DNA of 64,000 bases, taken from Cyanobacteriota bacterium (GTDB lineage: Bacteria > Cyanobacteriota > Cyanobacteriia > PCC-6307 > Cyanobiaceae). Position 1 is the stretch's first letter; every line of letters begins with the position of its first letter. Below are positions 8,980 to 21,151 of this stretch, one piece after another. The DNA lies in contig JAPLIB010000007.1 in NCBI GenBank assembly GCA_026389335.1, positions 1 to 64,000 of the forward strand. Direction: 5' to 3'. The notes below the pieces were generated by a model. It was not told the origin of the DNA and did not search any database. It saw only the letters and a list, made by a program, of their open reading frames with translations. A program made the translations under genes and the position numbers.

Positions 8980-9408
8980 TCAGACCAGGGGCAGACCGCT
9001 CACCAGGGCCGAGGCGCGGGTGAAATCGACATCCAGGTGGATCAGGCGCAGCACCACGGTGGAGATCACGGCGTAGGCCACCGCACCGAGCACGGCAGTG
9101 ATCAGGCCGTTGCGCAACCGGAAACCGGGGATCAACCAGGCGGCCAGCCCGAACAGGATCACGGTGATCAGCCAGTTGAACAGCCAGGAGATGGGTGTGA
9201 CCAGCCCCCCCAGGCTGGTGATCAACCAGGGCAGGGCAAACAGGGCCTTGAGCGGGAAGATCAGGAGAGAGCCGAGCAGACCGATCACCACGGCGGCCAG
9301 CAGGCCGATGCCGAAGTTCTCGACTTCCACGCCCAACGGCAACCAGGCCACGAACAGCAGGATCGCGGCACGGATCGGCCACTGCAGCAACCAGATGAGC
9401 GCTCCCAT
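8980..9408 (-). CDS. Phage-holin-4-superfamily-like membrane protein
   Basis: A 142-residue protein with about four hydrophobic helices (LIWLLQWPIRAAILLFVAWL; GLLAAVVIGLLGSLLIFPL; PWLITSLGGLVTPISWLFN; LITAVLGAVAYAVISTVVLR). It has the LxxxLxxPLKAL and WLIPGFRLRNG features of the PF04020 family ("phage holin family"/membrane protein of unknown function). These proteins are common in cyanobacterial chromosomes without any prophage, so a lysis role should not be assumed. Confidence 0.75.
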   Translation of the reverse strand: MGALIWLLQWPIRAAILLFVAWLPLGVEVENFGIGLLAAVVIGLLGSLLIFPLKALFALPWLITSLGGLVTPISWLFNWLITVILFGLAAWLIPGFRLRNGLITAVLGAVAYAVISTVVLRLIHLDVDFTRASALVSGLPLV

Positions 9409-9623
9409 GGGTTTGGCCTTGAGGATTCAGATCAGCAACCTAGGCAGAGCCAACCCGACGCACAACGCACTGTCGCAATTCGGGAGTGGCGAGCCTTGCG
9501 CCGCGACCCGGAGCCCTGGCTGACGGCCTGGATCGACGTGGCACAACAGTATCCAGAACACTGTCCCGGACCTGACTGGACGTCTCCACCAGGGCACCGG
9601 AACAGCGGGGGACGCTGCCCGCC

Positions 9624-10406
9624 TCAGACGAGGCCGGCGACGGAGCTGGGCACCGGGGTGATCGCCTCTCGCAGCCCACGCACCACAGCCAGCATCGCCA
9701 GTTCATCGCTGAGCCGGTTCACCGCTGAGCCGATGCCCACGCCAGCTGCTCCGGCCGCCAGCGCCAGGGGCACGGTGGCACTGGAGAGGCCGGAGGCGCA
9801 CAGCACCGGGCAGGCCAGATCGGCCGCGGCAAGGGCCCGGCTGATGGCATGGGCCGCCGCCAGGGTGGGAGCCGCCTTCTCGATCAGGCCAAGCACGCCA
9901 GGGCTGAAGGGCCGGGCACTGGTGCCGCCCTCGGTCTGGATCAGATCGGCACCAGCGGCCACCAGGTCCAACGCCAACTGTTCCTGTTGATCAAGGGGCA
10001 ACACGTGCGGCACCGTCACTGAGAGCACCACCTGGGGCAACAGCTCCCGGGTGCGGCGGGTGAGTGCCAGCACCTCGGCGGCGGAAAAAATACGGCCCTC
10101 GGCGTAGAAGGCATCAAAGTTGCCGATCTCCACCAGCTGGGCGCCAGCGGCGACGGCCGCCGGGAAGAGCTCGGGATCGACAGCGGACACGCAGATTGGC
10201 AAACCGGGAGCCGCCTCAGCCACCTGGCGCACTAGGGCGGCATCACAAGCGATGTCCACCAGATCGGCGCCACCGGCGGCGGCGGCGCGGGCGATGGCCA
10301 GCACGGCAGCGCCGTCGTGATTGGTCAGGCCAGCGATGACCTTGAGCAGGCGGCGTTCCTCGATGGCACGGGCCAGGGAAGGGGGCAGGCTGGAGAGACG
10401 CGTCAT
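9624..10406 (-). CDS. DUF561 (Ycf23-like) TIM-barrel protein
   Basis: A 260-residue protein starting at ATG 10406 (MTRLSSLPPSLARAIEERRLLKVIAGL...). Repeated barrel strands are visible: LKVIAGLTNHD, GADLVDIACDAALV, PICVSAVDPELF, GAQLVEIGNFDAFY, GADLIQTEGGT and CPVLCASGLSSATVPLALA. This matches the DUF561/Ycf23 family of cyanobacteria and plastids, whose biochemical role is not established. The frame is open upstream to 10691 but that would overlap tilS. It is divergent from tilS with a 14-bp gap, so the two share a very compact promoter region. Confidence 0.85.
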   Translation of the reverse strand: MTRLSSLPPSLARAIEERRLLKVIAGLTNHDGAAVLAIARAAAAGGADLVDIACDAALVRQVAEAAPGLPICVSAVDPELFPAAVAAGAQLVEIGNFDAFYAEGRIFSAAEVLALTRRTRELLPQVVLSVTVPHVLPLDQQEQLALDLVAAGADLIQTEGGTSARPFSPGVLGLIEKAAPTLAAAHAISRALAAADLACPVLCASGLSSATVPLALAAGAAGVGIGSAVNRLSDELAMLAVVRGLREAITPVPSSVAGLV

Positions 10407-10420
10407 CGACGGCGAGCGGA

Positions 10421-11596
10421 ATGGCTGAGCCGATTCTCCCATCCGAAGCCAGCAGGGAGCCCAGCCGCTGGAGCGCCGAGCATCACCGGCTGCATCGCCA
10501 TCTGCGGCGCCATCCCCAGCTGCTGCCCCAGGGAGCTTCGCTGCTACTGGCGATCTCGGGTGGCCAGGACTCGATGGCGATGCTGGGCCTGCTGCGGGAT
10601 CTGCAACCTCTGCATGGGTGGAGGCTGCGGCTGTGGCACGGCGATCACGGCTGGCGGGTCGAGGGCAGCCGCCAGGCTGAGGAGCTGGCAACCTGGGCCC
10701 GGAGCCAGGGGCTGGTCCTGCACGGCGAGCGGGCCCCGGCCAGCGACGGGGGCGACCCTGGCTCTGGCGACAACGAAGGGGGCCGTCAGGAAGGAGGCCC
10801 TGAAGCAGGCGGCGGCCAGGAACGTTGCGGCAAAGGCCGTGGCAATCGCGAAGCGATCGGCCGCCAATGGCGCTACGACTGCCTGGCCCACGAGGCGCTG
10901 CGGCAAGGCTGCCGTCGTGTGCTCACCGCCCACACCGCCAGTGACCGGGCCGAAACCGTGCTGCTGAATCTGGCCCGCGGCAGCCATTGGCGCGGCCTCG
11001 CCAGCCTCAGGGCCAGCCGCCCGCTGTCCTGTCCCCCCGGTCAGCGGCCGGCAGACGAACCGCAAAGCGAGGACAGCTTGCTGCTGGTGCGACCCCTGTT
11101 GCTCTTTTCTCGTGCCGATACGGCGCGAATCTGCCGACAACAGGGGCTGCCGATCTGGCTGGATCCCGGTAATGACGACGCACGACTCAGCCGCAACCGG
11201 GTGCGCACGGCGGTGCTGCCGGTGCTGGAAACCCTGCATCCCGGCGCCAGCCTGCGCATCAGCGCCCAGGCGGAACGGTTGGCAGCGGAACTGGAGCAGC
11301 AGCAGGAGCTGCTGGACCTGGCCCTGGCCGCCCTCACGCAGGGCAGCGACCCAGCTAGGCCGACCCTGGCACGGCCAGGCCTGCTGGCGCTTTCTTTTGC
11401 GGGACAACGGCGGCTGTTGCGGCACTGGCTGGAGCGGCACACGGGCCACGGCCTCGAGAGCCAACCGCTGGACATCCTGCTCTCACGCCTGGTCCCAGCG
11501 CGGGGCCCGGGCCGGCTCTGCTTGGCGAATCGCTGGCAGCTGCTCTGGGATCGAACCACACTGAGGCTGATTCGAGACGTTGAGGGCCATGGCTGA
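10421..11596 (+). CDS. tilS: tRNA(Ile)-lysidine synthase
   Basis: TilS modifies C34 of the CAU-anticodon isoleucine tRNA to lysidine so that it reads AUA. The N-terminal PP-loop ATPase motif is LLLAISGGQDSMAMLGLL; LRLWHGDHGWR, RYDCLAHEAL, VLTAHTASDRAETVLLNLARG and RNRVRTAVLPVLETLHP are also family-typical. A Gly/Glu-rich insertion (about residues 107-145) interrupts the PP-loop domain. The full 391 aa is within the family range. Its last 8 bp overlap the start of the next gene. Confidence 0.93.
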   Translation: MAEPILPSEASREPSRWSAEHHRLHRHLRRHPQLLPQGASLLLAISGGQDSMAMLGLLRDLQPLHGWRLRLWHGDHGWRVEGSRQAEELATWARSQGLVLHGERAPASDGGDPGSGDNEGGRQEGGPEAGGGQERCGKGRGNREAIGRQWRYDCLAHEALRQGCRRVLTAHTASDRAETVLLNLARGSHWRGLASLRASRPLSCPPGQRPADEPQSEDSLLLVRPLLLFSRADTARICRQQGLPIWLDPGNDDARLSRNRVRTAVLPVLETLHPGASLRISAQAERLAAELEQQQELLDLALAALTQGSDPARPTLARPGLLALSFAGQRRLLRHWLERHTGHGLESQPLDILLSRLVPARGPGRLCLANRWQLLWDRTTLRLIRDVEGHG

Positions 11597-12887
11597 GTCC
11601 GCCGATCGCCGCAATCCCACCGAACGCTATGGCGCCATCGAAAAGGCCTACTGCGCTGATCAGTGGGCCGAGGTGATCGATCAGGGCCAGGACTTGCTGC
11701 AGGAGATCCCACGCAGCAGCGCCCCCATCCCCGAGGGGCTGAAGGAGCGGGTGCAACTGCTGATGGCCCACGCCCATCTCTATGGCTTCAACGATCGCGC
11801 TGCGGCTGAAGACCTCTACAGCGATGTGCTCCACAGCAAAGCCGAGCTGGCCCTGCGCCAGATCGCCGAGCAGGGCCTGCAGCAGTGCAGCCTGGGGCTC
11901 CAGCCAACCGCCGCCGTGATCCAGGCCGGTGCAACAGAGGCGCGATCCCCGCGGCCTGTGGCGGAAACGGCGGCGGCGGCGTCAGCCCAGACCACGGCGG
12001 CAGCCCAGGAGCAGGCGTCAGCCCAGGAGCAGGCGGCAGCAGTGGACAGCCACCGGGCCGGAGTGCCGGACAGCGAGCCGGCAAGGGCCCCAGCGAGCGC
12101 CCGTTCAGCCGCAGCCGCTCCTGCCGCTGCGGCTCCAGCGGCCACCAGCTCCTTGGCCATGCCCTGGCTGGTGGCGGGCGCCGCGGTCAGCACGGCAGCC
12201 GCCGCAGCCGCCTCAACGGCGCCAACCCCCTGGACCACGGTGGCGACCCCACCGGCGATTCCGGAGAGCAGCCCACCACCGCCCCAACCAGAGGAGACCG
12301 CCAGCGAAATCAACGCTCCTGGCAGCGCAGCCAGCGCCCCTGGCAGCGAAGTGAGCGTGCCAGGTGACGAACAAGCCACCCTGATCCCGGAGGTGGTGGA
12401 GGAACCGGAACTGTTTGAGATCCATCAGGCCGATCCCAGCCTGGCCGAAGAACTGGAGCTTACGGAGCTACAACCACCAGCCACCATGGGCCTGCCTGAC
12501 GAGGACAGAACGGCGTCAGCCACAGCGCTGTCGGCCGCCGCCGCGCTTGCCAGTGCCGAAATCCTGCGGGACCAGGCGAAGGCTGGCCCCGCAGCCCAGG
12601 CCGAATCCCTGCCGTGCCTGGCCGGGCAGGAGCCACTGGACCGCAATCAGAAGCTGGCGCCAGAACCACGGCAACGGAACCAGGCGCCTGCAGCGCCTGC
12701 CTACCCCCAGCGCCTGGAGCCCCCCACGGCGCGGACGGAGCCAGCCCCTGACCTGGAGGAGGAAATGGACGGGCTCTGTGCGCTATTCGGCCATCCTCCA
12801 ACTCCCGTGGAGGAGGAGGACCCTGAACTGCTGCTGGGGCTGCTGCGGGTGCTGGTGAGCGCCGGTTCAGCCAGCGACGGCGGCTGA
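11589..12887 (+). CDS. Ala/Pro-rich protein of unknown function
   Basis: A 432-residue protein. Only the first ~115 residues look folded (NPTERYGAIEKAYCADQWAE, ELALRQIAEQG), possibly a helical TPR-like module. The rest is low complexity: Gln/Ala repeats near residues 130-160, a hydrophobic Ala-rich stretch near 185-220, and acidic/proline segments. A short conserved-looking tail (MDGLCALFGHPPTPVEEEDPELL) closes the protein. This architecture is familiar from picocyanobacterial proteins encoded next to tilS, but no function is known. It overlaps tilS by 8 bp and the convergent rnj gene by 21 bp. Confidence 0.7.
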   Translation: MAESADRRNPTERYGAIEKAYCADQWAEVIDQGQDLLQEIPRSSAPIPEGLKERVQLLMAHAHLYGFNDRAAAEDLYSDVLHSKAELALRQIAEQGLQQCSLGLQPTAAVIQAGATEARSPRPVAETAAAASAQTTAAAQEQASAQEQAAAVDSHRAGVPDSEPARAPASARSAAAAPAAAAPAATSSLAMPWLVAGAAVSTAAAAAASTAPTPWTTVATPPAIPESSPPPPQPEETASEINAPGSAASAPGSEVSVPGDEQATLIPEVVEEPELFEIHQADPSLAEELELTELQPPATMGLPDEDRTASATALSAAAALASAEILRDQAKAGPAAQAESLPCLAGQEPLDRNQKLAPEPRQRNQAPAAPAYPQRLEPPTARTEPAPDLEEEMDGLCALFGHPPTPVEEEDPELLLGLLRVLVSAGSASDGG

Positions 12888-14867
12888 ACGGCGGCGACGG
12901 ATCCGACCGTTGACCTCGGGCTCCTCCGCCAGAACCTTCGCCGCCACCGGGGCTGGGGCTGGGGCGGCGACAGCCGCGGCTGTCACCAGCTGCCGCTGGG
13001 AAGCGGGCTGGTCGCTGCGGCCCTGGCGACCGCCATCGCGGACAACGACCTCACGCGGTGCACCCTCGCGGCGCCCGCGGGGGGCCGGCCGGCTGTCGGG
13101 CTCGCTGTCGGCCCGTCCCTTGTAGGCAGGTGTGCCGGCAGGAGCCGGCTGCACCAGGCAGATGATCAGGGGATCCACTTGCAGCTCACGCCGCAGACGG
13201 CGCTGCAGGCCCACTTCCACTTCGCGCTGCACGCCCACCCAGTCGACATCGGGCGCTTTGCCGCCGGTGTTGCGGGAGAGCTGATTCCAGCGGTTCTCGA
13301 GCACCCAGCCGATCTCCCGTTCCGCCCAGATCGAGAGCTTGCGGGGGTCGGCGGCGGTGACGACACCGCGCAGATTGACCCGGGGCGGTGCGGCCATCAC
13401 GCCATCGGTGGTGATCACCGCCAGCAGCGTGATCACGCCGTCCTCGGCCAACTGCTGCCGCTCCTTGAGCACCCGGGCGTCGACGATGCCATTGCGGGAG
13501 GCATCGAGCAGTTCGATCCCGGCCTTCACCGGTTCACCCCTGCGGATCGAATCGGGGGTGAGCTCCACCACATCACCGTTGTCGATGATCAGGGTGTGAT
13601 CGACGGGAATGCCCATCGAGTGGGAGGTCTTGGCGTGGGCGACGAGCATGCGGTGTTCGCCGTGCACAGGCACAAAGAACTTGGGTCGCACCAAGGCCAG
13701 CATCAGCTTGTGGTCTTCCTGGAAGCCATGCCCGGACACATGGATCCCTTCGCCCTTGCCATACACAACCTTCGCTCCCATCATCATCAGCCGGTCAATC
13801 GTGTTGACCACTGAAATCGTGTTACCGGGAATCGGGCTGGCAGAGAAAATGATGGTGTCGGTGGACTTCACCTGAACCTGCGGATGCTCTCCCCTGGAAA
13901 TGCGGCTCAGAGCTGCCAGGGGCTCGCCTTGGCTGCCCGTCATCAGCAGCAGGGTTTCGCGATCGGGGAGATCGCGGATCTGCTTGATCGGCACAAACAG
14001 ATCATCGGGGCAGCGCATGTAGCCCAGCTCCCGCGCCTTGGCGATCACATTGAGCATGGAGCGGCCCAGCAGGCCGACCTTGCGGCCATTCTTCATCGCC
14101 AGCTCCAGAATCATCGACACCCGATGAATCGAGCTGGCGAAGGTGGTGATGATCACCCGACCTTCGGCCTGGGAAATATGATGATCAAGCTTGGGGAACA
14201 CGGAGCGCTCCGGCGGCGCGAAACCGGGCAGCTCAGCATTGGTGGAATCACTGAACAGGCAAAGCACACCCTGCTCGCCATAGTGAGCCATGCGTTGGAT
14301 GTCGAAGGTTTCGCCATCCACAGGAGTGTGGTCAAACTTGAAGTCGCCGGTGAATACAATCACCCCCGCCGGCGTGGTGATCGCCAGCGAGAAGCTGTCG
14401 GCCATCGAGTGGGTGTTGCGGATGAACTCCACCTTGAAGTGCTGACCCACATGCACCACGTCCCGAGGGCCGACGGTCTGGATGGTGGTGCGATCGGTGA
14501 CACCAGCCTCCTCCATCTTGCCCTGGAGCATGGACATCGCCAGCCGCGGCCCATAGATGATGGGAATATTGAAATTCTTGAGGTGGTGGGGAATACCGCC
14601 GATATGATCTTCGTGGCCATGGGTCACCACCATGCCACGGATTCGCTTCTGATTCTCTCTCAGATAGCTAGTGTCAGGCATCACCACGTTGACGCCATGC
14701 ATGCCATCGCTGGGGAAAGCGAGGCCGGCATCGACCAGCATCAGGTCGTCTCCGTATTCAAAAACGCAAGTGTTCTTGCCAATCTCGTGCAGGCCACCCA
14801 GGGGAATCACCCGCAGGCAGGGCTGTTTGCCTTGAGCTGCGTGGCCTTGACCGTTTTGACTCGTCAT
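12867..14867 (-). CDS. rnj: Ribonuclease J
   Basis: A 666-residue metallo-beta-lactamase/beta-CASP ribonuclease with combined endo- and 5'-exonuclease activity in RNA turnover. VIPLGGLHEIGKN at the N-terminus, the metal motif THGHEDHIGGIPHHL, FTGDFKFDHTPV, LFSDSTNAE, and VPVHGEHRML are all present. After about residue 570 a basic Arg/Gly/Pro-rich tail replaces the usual compact C-terminal domain end, as in other cyanobacterial RNase J proteins. It is the last gene of an asd-dapA-rnj run, 65 bp after dapA. Confidence 0.95.
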   Translation of the reverse strand: MTSQNGQGHAAQGKQPCLRVIPLGGLHEIGKNTCVFEYGDDLMLVDAGLAFPSDGMHGVNVVMPDTSYLRENQKRIRGMVVTHGHEDHIGGIPHHLKNFNIPIIYGPRLAMSMLQGKMEEAGVTDRTTIQTVGPRDVVHVGQHFKVEFIRNTHSMADSFSLAITTPAGVIVFTGDFKFDHTPVDGETFDIQRMAHYGEQGVLCLFSDSTNAELPGFAPPERSVFPKLDHHISQAEGRVIITTFASSIHRVSMILELAMKNGRKVGLLGRSMLNVIAKARELGYMRCPDDLFVPIKQIRDLPDRETLLLMTGSQGEPLAALSRISRGEHPQVQVKSTDTIIFSASPIPGNTISVVNTIDRLMMMGAKVVYGKGEGIHVSGHGFQEDHKLMLALVRPKFFVPVHGEHRMLVAHAKTSHSMGIPVDHTLIIDNGDVVELTPDSIRRGEPVKAGIELLDASRNGIVDARVLKERQQLAEDGVITLLAVITTDGVMAAPPRVNLRGVVTAADPRKLSIWAEREIGWVLENRWNQLSRNTGGKAPDVDWVGVQREVEVGLQRRLRRELQVDPLIICLVQPAPAGTPAYKGRADSEPDSRPAPRGRREGAPREVVVRDGGRQGRSDQPASQRQLVTAAAVAAPAPAPVAAKVLAEEPEVNGRIRRRRSAAVAG

Positions 14868-14932
14868 GAAGGGATAACCGGATAATTCGTTCGTAGTGGA
14901 CGTAGTGCCGTAGCTGGAAGCAAGCCTTGGCG

Positions 14933-15895
14933 TCAGGTGGGACGCAGGGCAGCCAGAACCGAATGCAGTCGTTGTCTCACATCGCGCTCAGCTGGGAGAA
15001 GGGGAAGACGGGGGGCACCCACCGGCCAGCCGCTGATTTCAAGGGCGGCTTTCACTGGCACGGGATTGGTGGTGCAGAAGAGAACTTTGAACAGCGGCAG
15101 CAGCTGATCGTGCAGGGCCAGGGCGGCGGCGTTGTCGCCAGCCAGAAACGCCTGAACCAGGGCGCGGATGGCGGGGCCGACCAGATGGCTGGCGACGCTG
15201 ACTACACCAACGGCCCCAACGGCGAGCATCGGCAGGGTGAGGGCGTCGTCGCCGCTGTAGATGGCCAGGCGATTGCCGCAGAGACTGCGCAGCTGGCTCA
15301 CCTCCTCGGTGGTGCCGCTGGCGGCTTTGAAGCTGATCACATTGGGGCAATCCAGCAGGCGGGCGACGGTTTCCGGCGCCAGACTGCAGCCCGTACGGCC
15401 CGGGATGTTGTAGAGCATCAGCGGCAGCTCGGGCGCCGCCGCCGCCACCGCCCGGAAATGGGCCTCAAGGCCATCCTGGGGTGGCTTGTTGTAATAGGGC
15501 ACCACCACCAGAGCGCCGTCGGCACCGAGAGCCGCGGCCTCCCGGGTGGCCTCCACCGCTTCGGCGGTGCAGTTGCTGCCACTGCCGGCCAGCAGGGGCA
15601 CCCGGCCCGCCAGGGCCTCCTTCACTGCCGCGAACAGCTGGTGCTGCTCCTGCCAGCTCAGGGTGGGGGATTCACCGGTGGTGCCGCAGAGCACGAGCCC
15701 ATCGGAACCATGGGACACCAGGTGCTCGGCCAGGCGGGCCGCCAACGCCAGATCCACCGCGCCGTCAGCGCTGAACGGCGTGACCATCGCCGTGAGCACC
15801 CGGCCGAAGGGGGCCTGGGGACCAGCAGCCGTGAATGCGGCAGAGGTGGAACCAGCCGTACTGGAACCGGCAGAGGTGGGGAGATCGGAGCTCAA
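14933..15895 (-). CDS. dapA: 4-hydroxy-tetrahydrodipicolinate synthase
   Basis: DapA condenses aspartate semialdehyde with pyruvate in the lysine/diaminopimelate pathway. It is 320 aa, with [41 protein letters not shown] (catalytic tyrosine) and [14 protein letters not shown] (Schiff-base lysine). The first ~25 residues are a variable Ala/Ser/Thr extension. The start ATG overlaps the asd stop by 4 bp (ATGA), so the enzyme that makes its substrate and DapA itself are translationally coupled. Confidence 0.96.
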   Translation of the reverse strand: MSSDLPTSAGSSTAGSTSAAFTAAGPQAPFGRVLTAMVTPFSADGAVDLALAARLAEHLVSHGSDGLVLCGTTGESPTLSWQEQHQLFAAVKEALAGRVPLLAGSGSNCTAEAVEATREAAALGADGALVVVPYYNKPPQDGLEAHFRAVAAAAPELPLMLYNIPGRTGCSLAPETVARLLDCPNVISFKAASGTTEEVSQLRSLCGNRLAIYSGDDALTLPMLAVGAVGVVSVASHLVGPAIRALVQAFLAGDNAAALALHDQLLPLFKVLFCTTNPVPVKAALEISGWPVGAPRLPLLPAERDVRQRLHSVLAALRPT

Positions 15896-16986
15896 GCCGC
15901 ACCTCCTTGAGCCTGGGGTGCGCCGGCGATCAGCAGTTCGGCGATCTGGATGGCATTGAGAGCTGCCCCCTTGCGGATCTGATCACCGCAGAGCCAGAGC
16001 TCAAGAGCCTGCGGATCACTGAGATCCTGGCGGATGCGACCGACCGCCACCGGATCGCGCCCGGTGACATCGGTCGGCATCGGGAAGCGGTTGGCGACGA
16101 AGTCCTCGATCAGCTCCACCCCCGGTGCCGCGGCCAGCAACGCTCTGGCTTCCGCCACCGGGAAAGGCGCTTCAAACTCGATGTTCACCGCTTCGGAATG
16201 GGCGCGCAGCACCGGCACCCGCACACAGGTGGCCGTCAGGCGCAGATCCGGCAGGGCCATGATCTTGCGGGTTTCGTTCACCATCTTCAACTCTTCTTCG
16301 CAATAGCCGCTGGCCTGCATCGGTGAGTTGTGCAGGAACAGGTTGAAGGCCAGCGAATGGGGCAGCACCTCACTAACAGGCTCGCCGCCTTCGAGCACCG
16401 TGCGGCTGAGCTGGCGCAGCTCCTCCATGGCCCGGGCGCCGGCGCCACTGGCGGATTGATAGGTGCTCAGCACCACGCGCCGGATCGGCCGCCGCGCCGC
16501 CAGCGGCGCCAGAACGACAGTCAGCAGGATGGTGGTGCAGTTGGGGTTGGCGATGATGCCCTGATGGGCAAAGGCGGCCTGAGGGTTCACTTCGGGAACC
16601 ACCAGGGGCACCGCCGGATCCAGGCGGAAGGCACTGGAGTTGTCGATCACCACAGCACCGGCGGCCACGGCCCGCGGCGCCCACTGCCGCGAAATGGAGC
16701 CGCCGGCGGAGGCCAGCACCAGATCAAGATTGTCGAAACAACCTTCCTCAACCGGCTTGAGCGTGAGGCTCTCGCCGCGCCAGGAGATGGACGCACCGGC
16801 GGAACGGGGCGAAGCCAGCACCGTGAGCTCGGCCACCGGGAAGGCGCGCTCCTCCAGCAACTGCAGCAACTCCTGACCCACCGCTCCGGTGGCCCCGAGC
16901 ACGGCCACCTTCAAAGGCCGGCGGGGTAGGCCACCGGGGCAGGCAGAGCGGAGATCGGAGGAAGGGGTTGCGGTAAGGGCGGTCAA
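15892..16986 (-). CDS. asd: Aspartate-semialdehyde dehydrogenase
   Basis: Asd reduces aspartyl phosphate to aspartate semialdehyde using NADPH. Visible signatures are [16 protein letters not shown] (nucleotide binding), [18 protein letters not shown], the active-site cysteine in [26 protein letters not shown], and [16 protein letters not shown]. The start is uncertain. The frame is open to a TTG at 17085, adding a Ser/Pro-rich leader, but a TTG at 16986 gives a more typical N-terminus (364 aa) and is reported here. It heads the asd-dapA-rnj operon and is divergent from tig. Confidence 0.94.
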   Translation of the reverse strand: MTALTATPSSDLRSACPGGLPRRPLKVAVLGATGAVGQELLQLLEERAFPVAELTVLASPRSAGASISWRGESLTLKPVEEGCFDNLDLVLASAGGSISRQWAPRAVAAGAVVIDNSSAFRLDPAVPLVVPEVNPQAAFAHQGIIANPNCTTILLTVVLAPLAARRPIRRVVLSTYQSASGAGARAMEELRQLSRTVLEGGEPVSEVLPHSLAFNLFLHNSPMQASGYCEEELKMVNETRKIMALPDLRLTATCVRVPVLRAHSEAVNIEFEAPFPVAEARALLAAAPGVELIEDFVANRFPMPTDVTGRDPVAVGRIRQDLSDPQALELWLCGDQIRKGAALNAIQIAELLIAGAPQAQGGAA

Positions 16987-17297
16987 CGGAAGGGACGGAA
17001 TGGAAACAGGACTGTCGGAGACCGAAGGGGCAGGGGGCGAAGAAGGCTGCGCTCGGATCCTGGAATTAGGTGAGATGTCACACAACGACCGCCTTGGCCG
17101 TTTTGGTTTGCTGCGCTGATATCACGGGTGCCGGAAGGCTCACCGGAGGGACGGCTCGGCCCATGCCGTTACCGCCTGAATCAGGAATATGTCGCACGCT
17201 TGCGTCCTTCCGACAATACGCGCCTGCGGCGAACCGGCGGGGGGCGGCCGCGTCACTTTCTAGGATCGCGGGCTGCCCTGCTTGATCGGCCCCGTTC

Positions 17298-18767
17298 ATG
17301 AGTCCTGCCGCCGCCAGCCCCAAAGCCGCCCAGACCCCAACCGCCGAGAGCGAGGCCAGCCAGGGCAACGCCTCGCTGCAGGTCAGCACCAGCCCCCGGC
17401 CGGGCAGCCGACTGGCGGTGGAGATCGGCGTCACGGGGAGCCGCTGCCAGGCCAGCTACGACGCCGCCCTGGCCAAACTCAGCCGCAGCGTCAAGCTGCC
17501 CGGCTTCCGCAAGGGCAAGGTGCCCAGGCCGGTGCTGCTGCAGCAGATCGGCCCTCTGCGCATCCGCGCCACGGCTCTTGAGGAGCTGGTGGAGAGCGCC
17601 TTCCGCGACGCGGTGGGCCAGGAAAAGATCGAGGCGATCAGCCAGCCCCAGCTGAACGAGGCCTTCGAGGTGGTGCTCGAACGCTTTGAACCCGGCAAGG
17701 CGCTCACCTTCACCCTGGAGCTGGACGTGGAGCCCACGGCCAGCCTCAGGATCACCAAGGGACTGCAAGCCGAAGCCGAAGCGATCAGCTACGACCCCGC
17801 CCGGGTCGATGAGCTGCTGGACCAGTCGCGTCGTCGCCTGGCAACGCTGGTGCCCGTGGAGGGCCGCGCTGCGGCCAGCGGCGATGTGGCCGAAGTGAGT
17901 TTCAGCGGCATCTTCACCGATAGCGGTGAGGCGATCGCAGGCGGCAGCTCCGAGGGCATGGAAGTGGAACTGGAGGAGGGTCGCATGATCCCCGGCTTCA
18001 TCGAGGGAATCCTCGGCATGGAGCCCGGCGACAGCCGCACGATTTCTTGCAACTTCCCCGAGTCCTATGCCCAGGCGGACGCGGCCGGCCGGCCCGCGGA
18101 GTTCGCGATCACCCTGATTGAGCTCAAAACCCAGGAACTGCCGCCGCTGGACGACGCCTTCGCCCAACAGGCCAGCGACAAGAACAGCCTGGCCGACCTG
18201 CGAGCCGATCTCGAAACCCGCCTGCAGGAAGATGCGGAACGGCGTCACCAGGCCAATCGCCATGACGCCCTGGTGGCAGCGCTGGTGGAACAGCTGGAAG
18301 TGGAGCTGCCCGAAACCCTGATCCAGATTGAGATCCGCAATCTGATCGAGCAGACGGCCAGCCAGATTGCGCAACAGGGCATGGATGTCAAGAAACTGTT
18401 CACCCCGGATCTGGTGCGCAGCCTCGTGGACACCTCCCGCCCGGAGGCGGAACAACGGCTGCGTCGCAACCTGGCGCTCAAGGCCCTTGCCGCCGCCGAG
18501 GCGATTGCGGTCGCCGAATCAGACATCGAGGCCAAAGTCAAGGAGGTGAGCCTCGGCCTGAGCGACACCAGCAGCATCGATCCCCAGCGGCTGCGCCTGG
18601 CCGTCGCCGACGATCTGCTGAACGAGCGCCTGCTCGCCTGGCTGGAGGCCAACAGCACCGTCACCGAAAAAGCCCCGGCAACCAGCGATGCGGAAGCTCT
18701 GGATGACGCCACCGAAGCCACGGTCAGCCCCACCAAGACCGAGACAACGGCCGCCGGCAAGGACTGA
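17298..18767 (+). CDS. tig: Trigger factor
   Basis: A ribosome-associated chaperone and prolyl isomerase (489 aa). The N-terminal ribosome-binding domain contains the signature [15 protein letters not shown]. The central PPIase (FKBP-like) domain has [30 protein letters not shown] and [13 protein letters not shown] long helical C-terminal chaperone domain follows, with an acidic Thr-rich tail. It begins the conserved tig-clpP-clpX order. Confidence 0.96.
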   Translation: MSPAAASPKAAQTPTAESEASQGNASLQVSTSPRPGSRLAVEIGVTGSRCQASYDAALAKLSRSVKLPGFRKGKVPRPVLLQQIGPLRIRATALEELVESAFRDAVGQEKIEAISQPQLNEAFEVVLERFEPGKALTFTLELDVEPTASLRITKGLQAEAEAISYDPARVDELLDQSRRRLATLVPVEGRAAASGDVAEVSFSGIFTDSGEAIAGGSSEGMEVELEEGRMIPGFIEGILGMEPGDSRTISCNFPESYAQADAAGRPAEFAITLIELKTQELPPLDDAFAQQASDKNSLADLRADLETRLQEDAERRHQANRHDALVAALVEQLEVELPETLIQIEIRNLIEQTASQIAQQGMDVKKLFTPDLVRSLVDTSRPEAEQRLRRNLALKALAAAEAIAVAESDIEAKVKEVSLGLSDTSSIDPQRLRLAVADDLLNERLLAWLEANSTVTEKAPATSDAEALDDATEATVSPTKTETTAAGKD

Positions 18768-18808
18768 GCCCATAGATTGCATCCATACCCAGGCCTGAGA
18801 ATGTCCGC

Positions 18809-19531
18809 GTGATCGACGCCCAACCCAACCCGTTCCCGTCCCCCGGTGGCCTGCGGCGCCATCCGGTGCACAGCCACTGGAGCGGCCCCCAGCCCTGGAA
18901 CGCCATGACCGCGCCGCCCCCCAGCGCGGCACCCGGCATCCTGCCCACGGTGGTCGAACAGTCCGGCCGGGGGGATCGGGCCTTTGACATCTATTCCCGC
19001 ATGCTGCGGGAGCGGATCATCTTCCTGGGCACCGGCATCGACGATCAGGTGGCCGATTCGCTCGTGGCCCAGCTGCTGTACCTGGAGGCCGAGGATCCGG
19101 ACAAGGACATCCAGATCTATGTGAACTCCCCCGGTGGCTCCGTCACCGCCGGGCTGGCCATCTACGACACGATGCAGCAGGTAGCTCCCGACGTGGTCAC
19201 CATCTGCTACGGACTGGCGGCCAGCATGGGCGCCTTCCTGCTCTCGGGCGGCGCCAAGGGCAAGCGGTTGGCCCTTCCCAATGCCCGGATCATGATCCAC
19301 CAGCCCCTCGGTGGCGCCCAGGGGCAAGCCGTGGACATCGAAATCCAGGCCCGCGAGATTCTGTATCTCAAGGACACACTCAACGGTCTGATGGCCGAAC
19401 ACACCGGCCAGCCGCTGGACAAAATCGCCGAAGACACCGACCGCGACTACTTCCTTTCACCGGCGGAAGCGGTTGAATACGGCCTGATCGACCGGGTTGT
19501 CACCGACAGCGGCCTGCAGGCCCCAGACTGA
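18809..19531 (+). CDS. clpP: ATP-dependent Clp protease proteolytic subunit
   Basis: A serine peptidase subunit that forms the Clp barrel and degrades substrates unfolded by ClpX. From residue ~50 it is canonical: [48 protein letters not shown] (catalytic serine), [16 protein letters not shown] (catalytic histidine) and [20 protein letters not shown] (catalytic aspartate). The GTG start at 18809 gives an unusual ~45-residue leader (240 aa); an internal ATG at 18905 is an alternative. It precedes clpX, its partner. Confidence 0.95.
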   Translation: MIDAQPNPFPSPGGLRRHPVHSHWSGPQPWNAMTAPPPSAAPGILPTVVEQSGRGDRAFDIYSRMLRERIIFLGTGIDDQVADSLVAQLLYLEAEDPDKDIQIYVNSPGGSVTAGLAIYDTMQQVAPDVVTICYGLAASMGAFLLSGGAKGKRLALPNARIMIHQPLGGAQGQAVDIEIQAREILYLKDTLNGLMAEHTGQPLDKIAEDTDRDYFLSPAEAVEYGLIDRVVTDSGLQAPD

Positions 19532-19675
19532 CTTTCTCGCCCGGGAGATCCGTGCCCTGGGGCCAGACCAGCCCCATTCAGATCCTTAAGGAGAGCAAAC
19601 GCCGCTGAGTTCCAGGTGATCCTTGGAATCAGCGCCCGCCCCTGTCCTCTCCTTGTTCCGCCCCACCCGTCGCCG

Positions 19676-21040
<1,365 letters not shown>

Positions 21041-21151
21041 AGCCGGCGCCAGTCCCGAACTTCGGGTCGGGCAATTCCCCCCCTGCCTGCGGGGCCAGCC
21101 CAGCGGCCAGCGGGTCCAAGCTGATCAGGCGTCAACGCTGCCTGAACCGCC

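Noticed and set aside
8980-9408. Holin-like protein as sign of a prophage
   Set aside because: No phage structural, integrase or lysin genes are nearby, and this membrane family is common in cyanobacterial chromosomes.
12000-12060. CAGGAGCAGGC repeats in the 432-aa protein as a mobile element
   Set aside because: They are short in-frame Gln/Glu/Ala codon repeats in a disordered region.
19557-19575. TGGGGC / GCCCCA hairpin after clpP as a terminator
   Set aside because: No T-run follows and clpX continues on the same strand shortly after.
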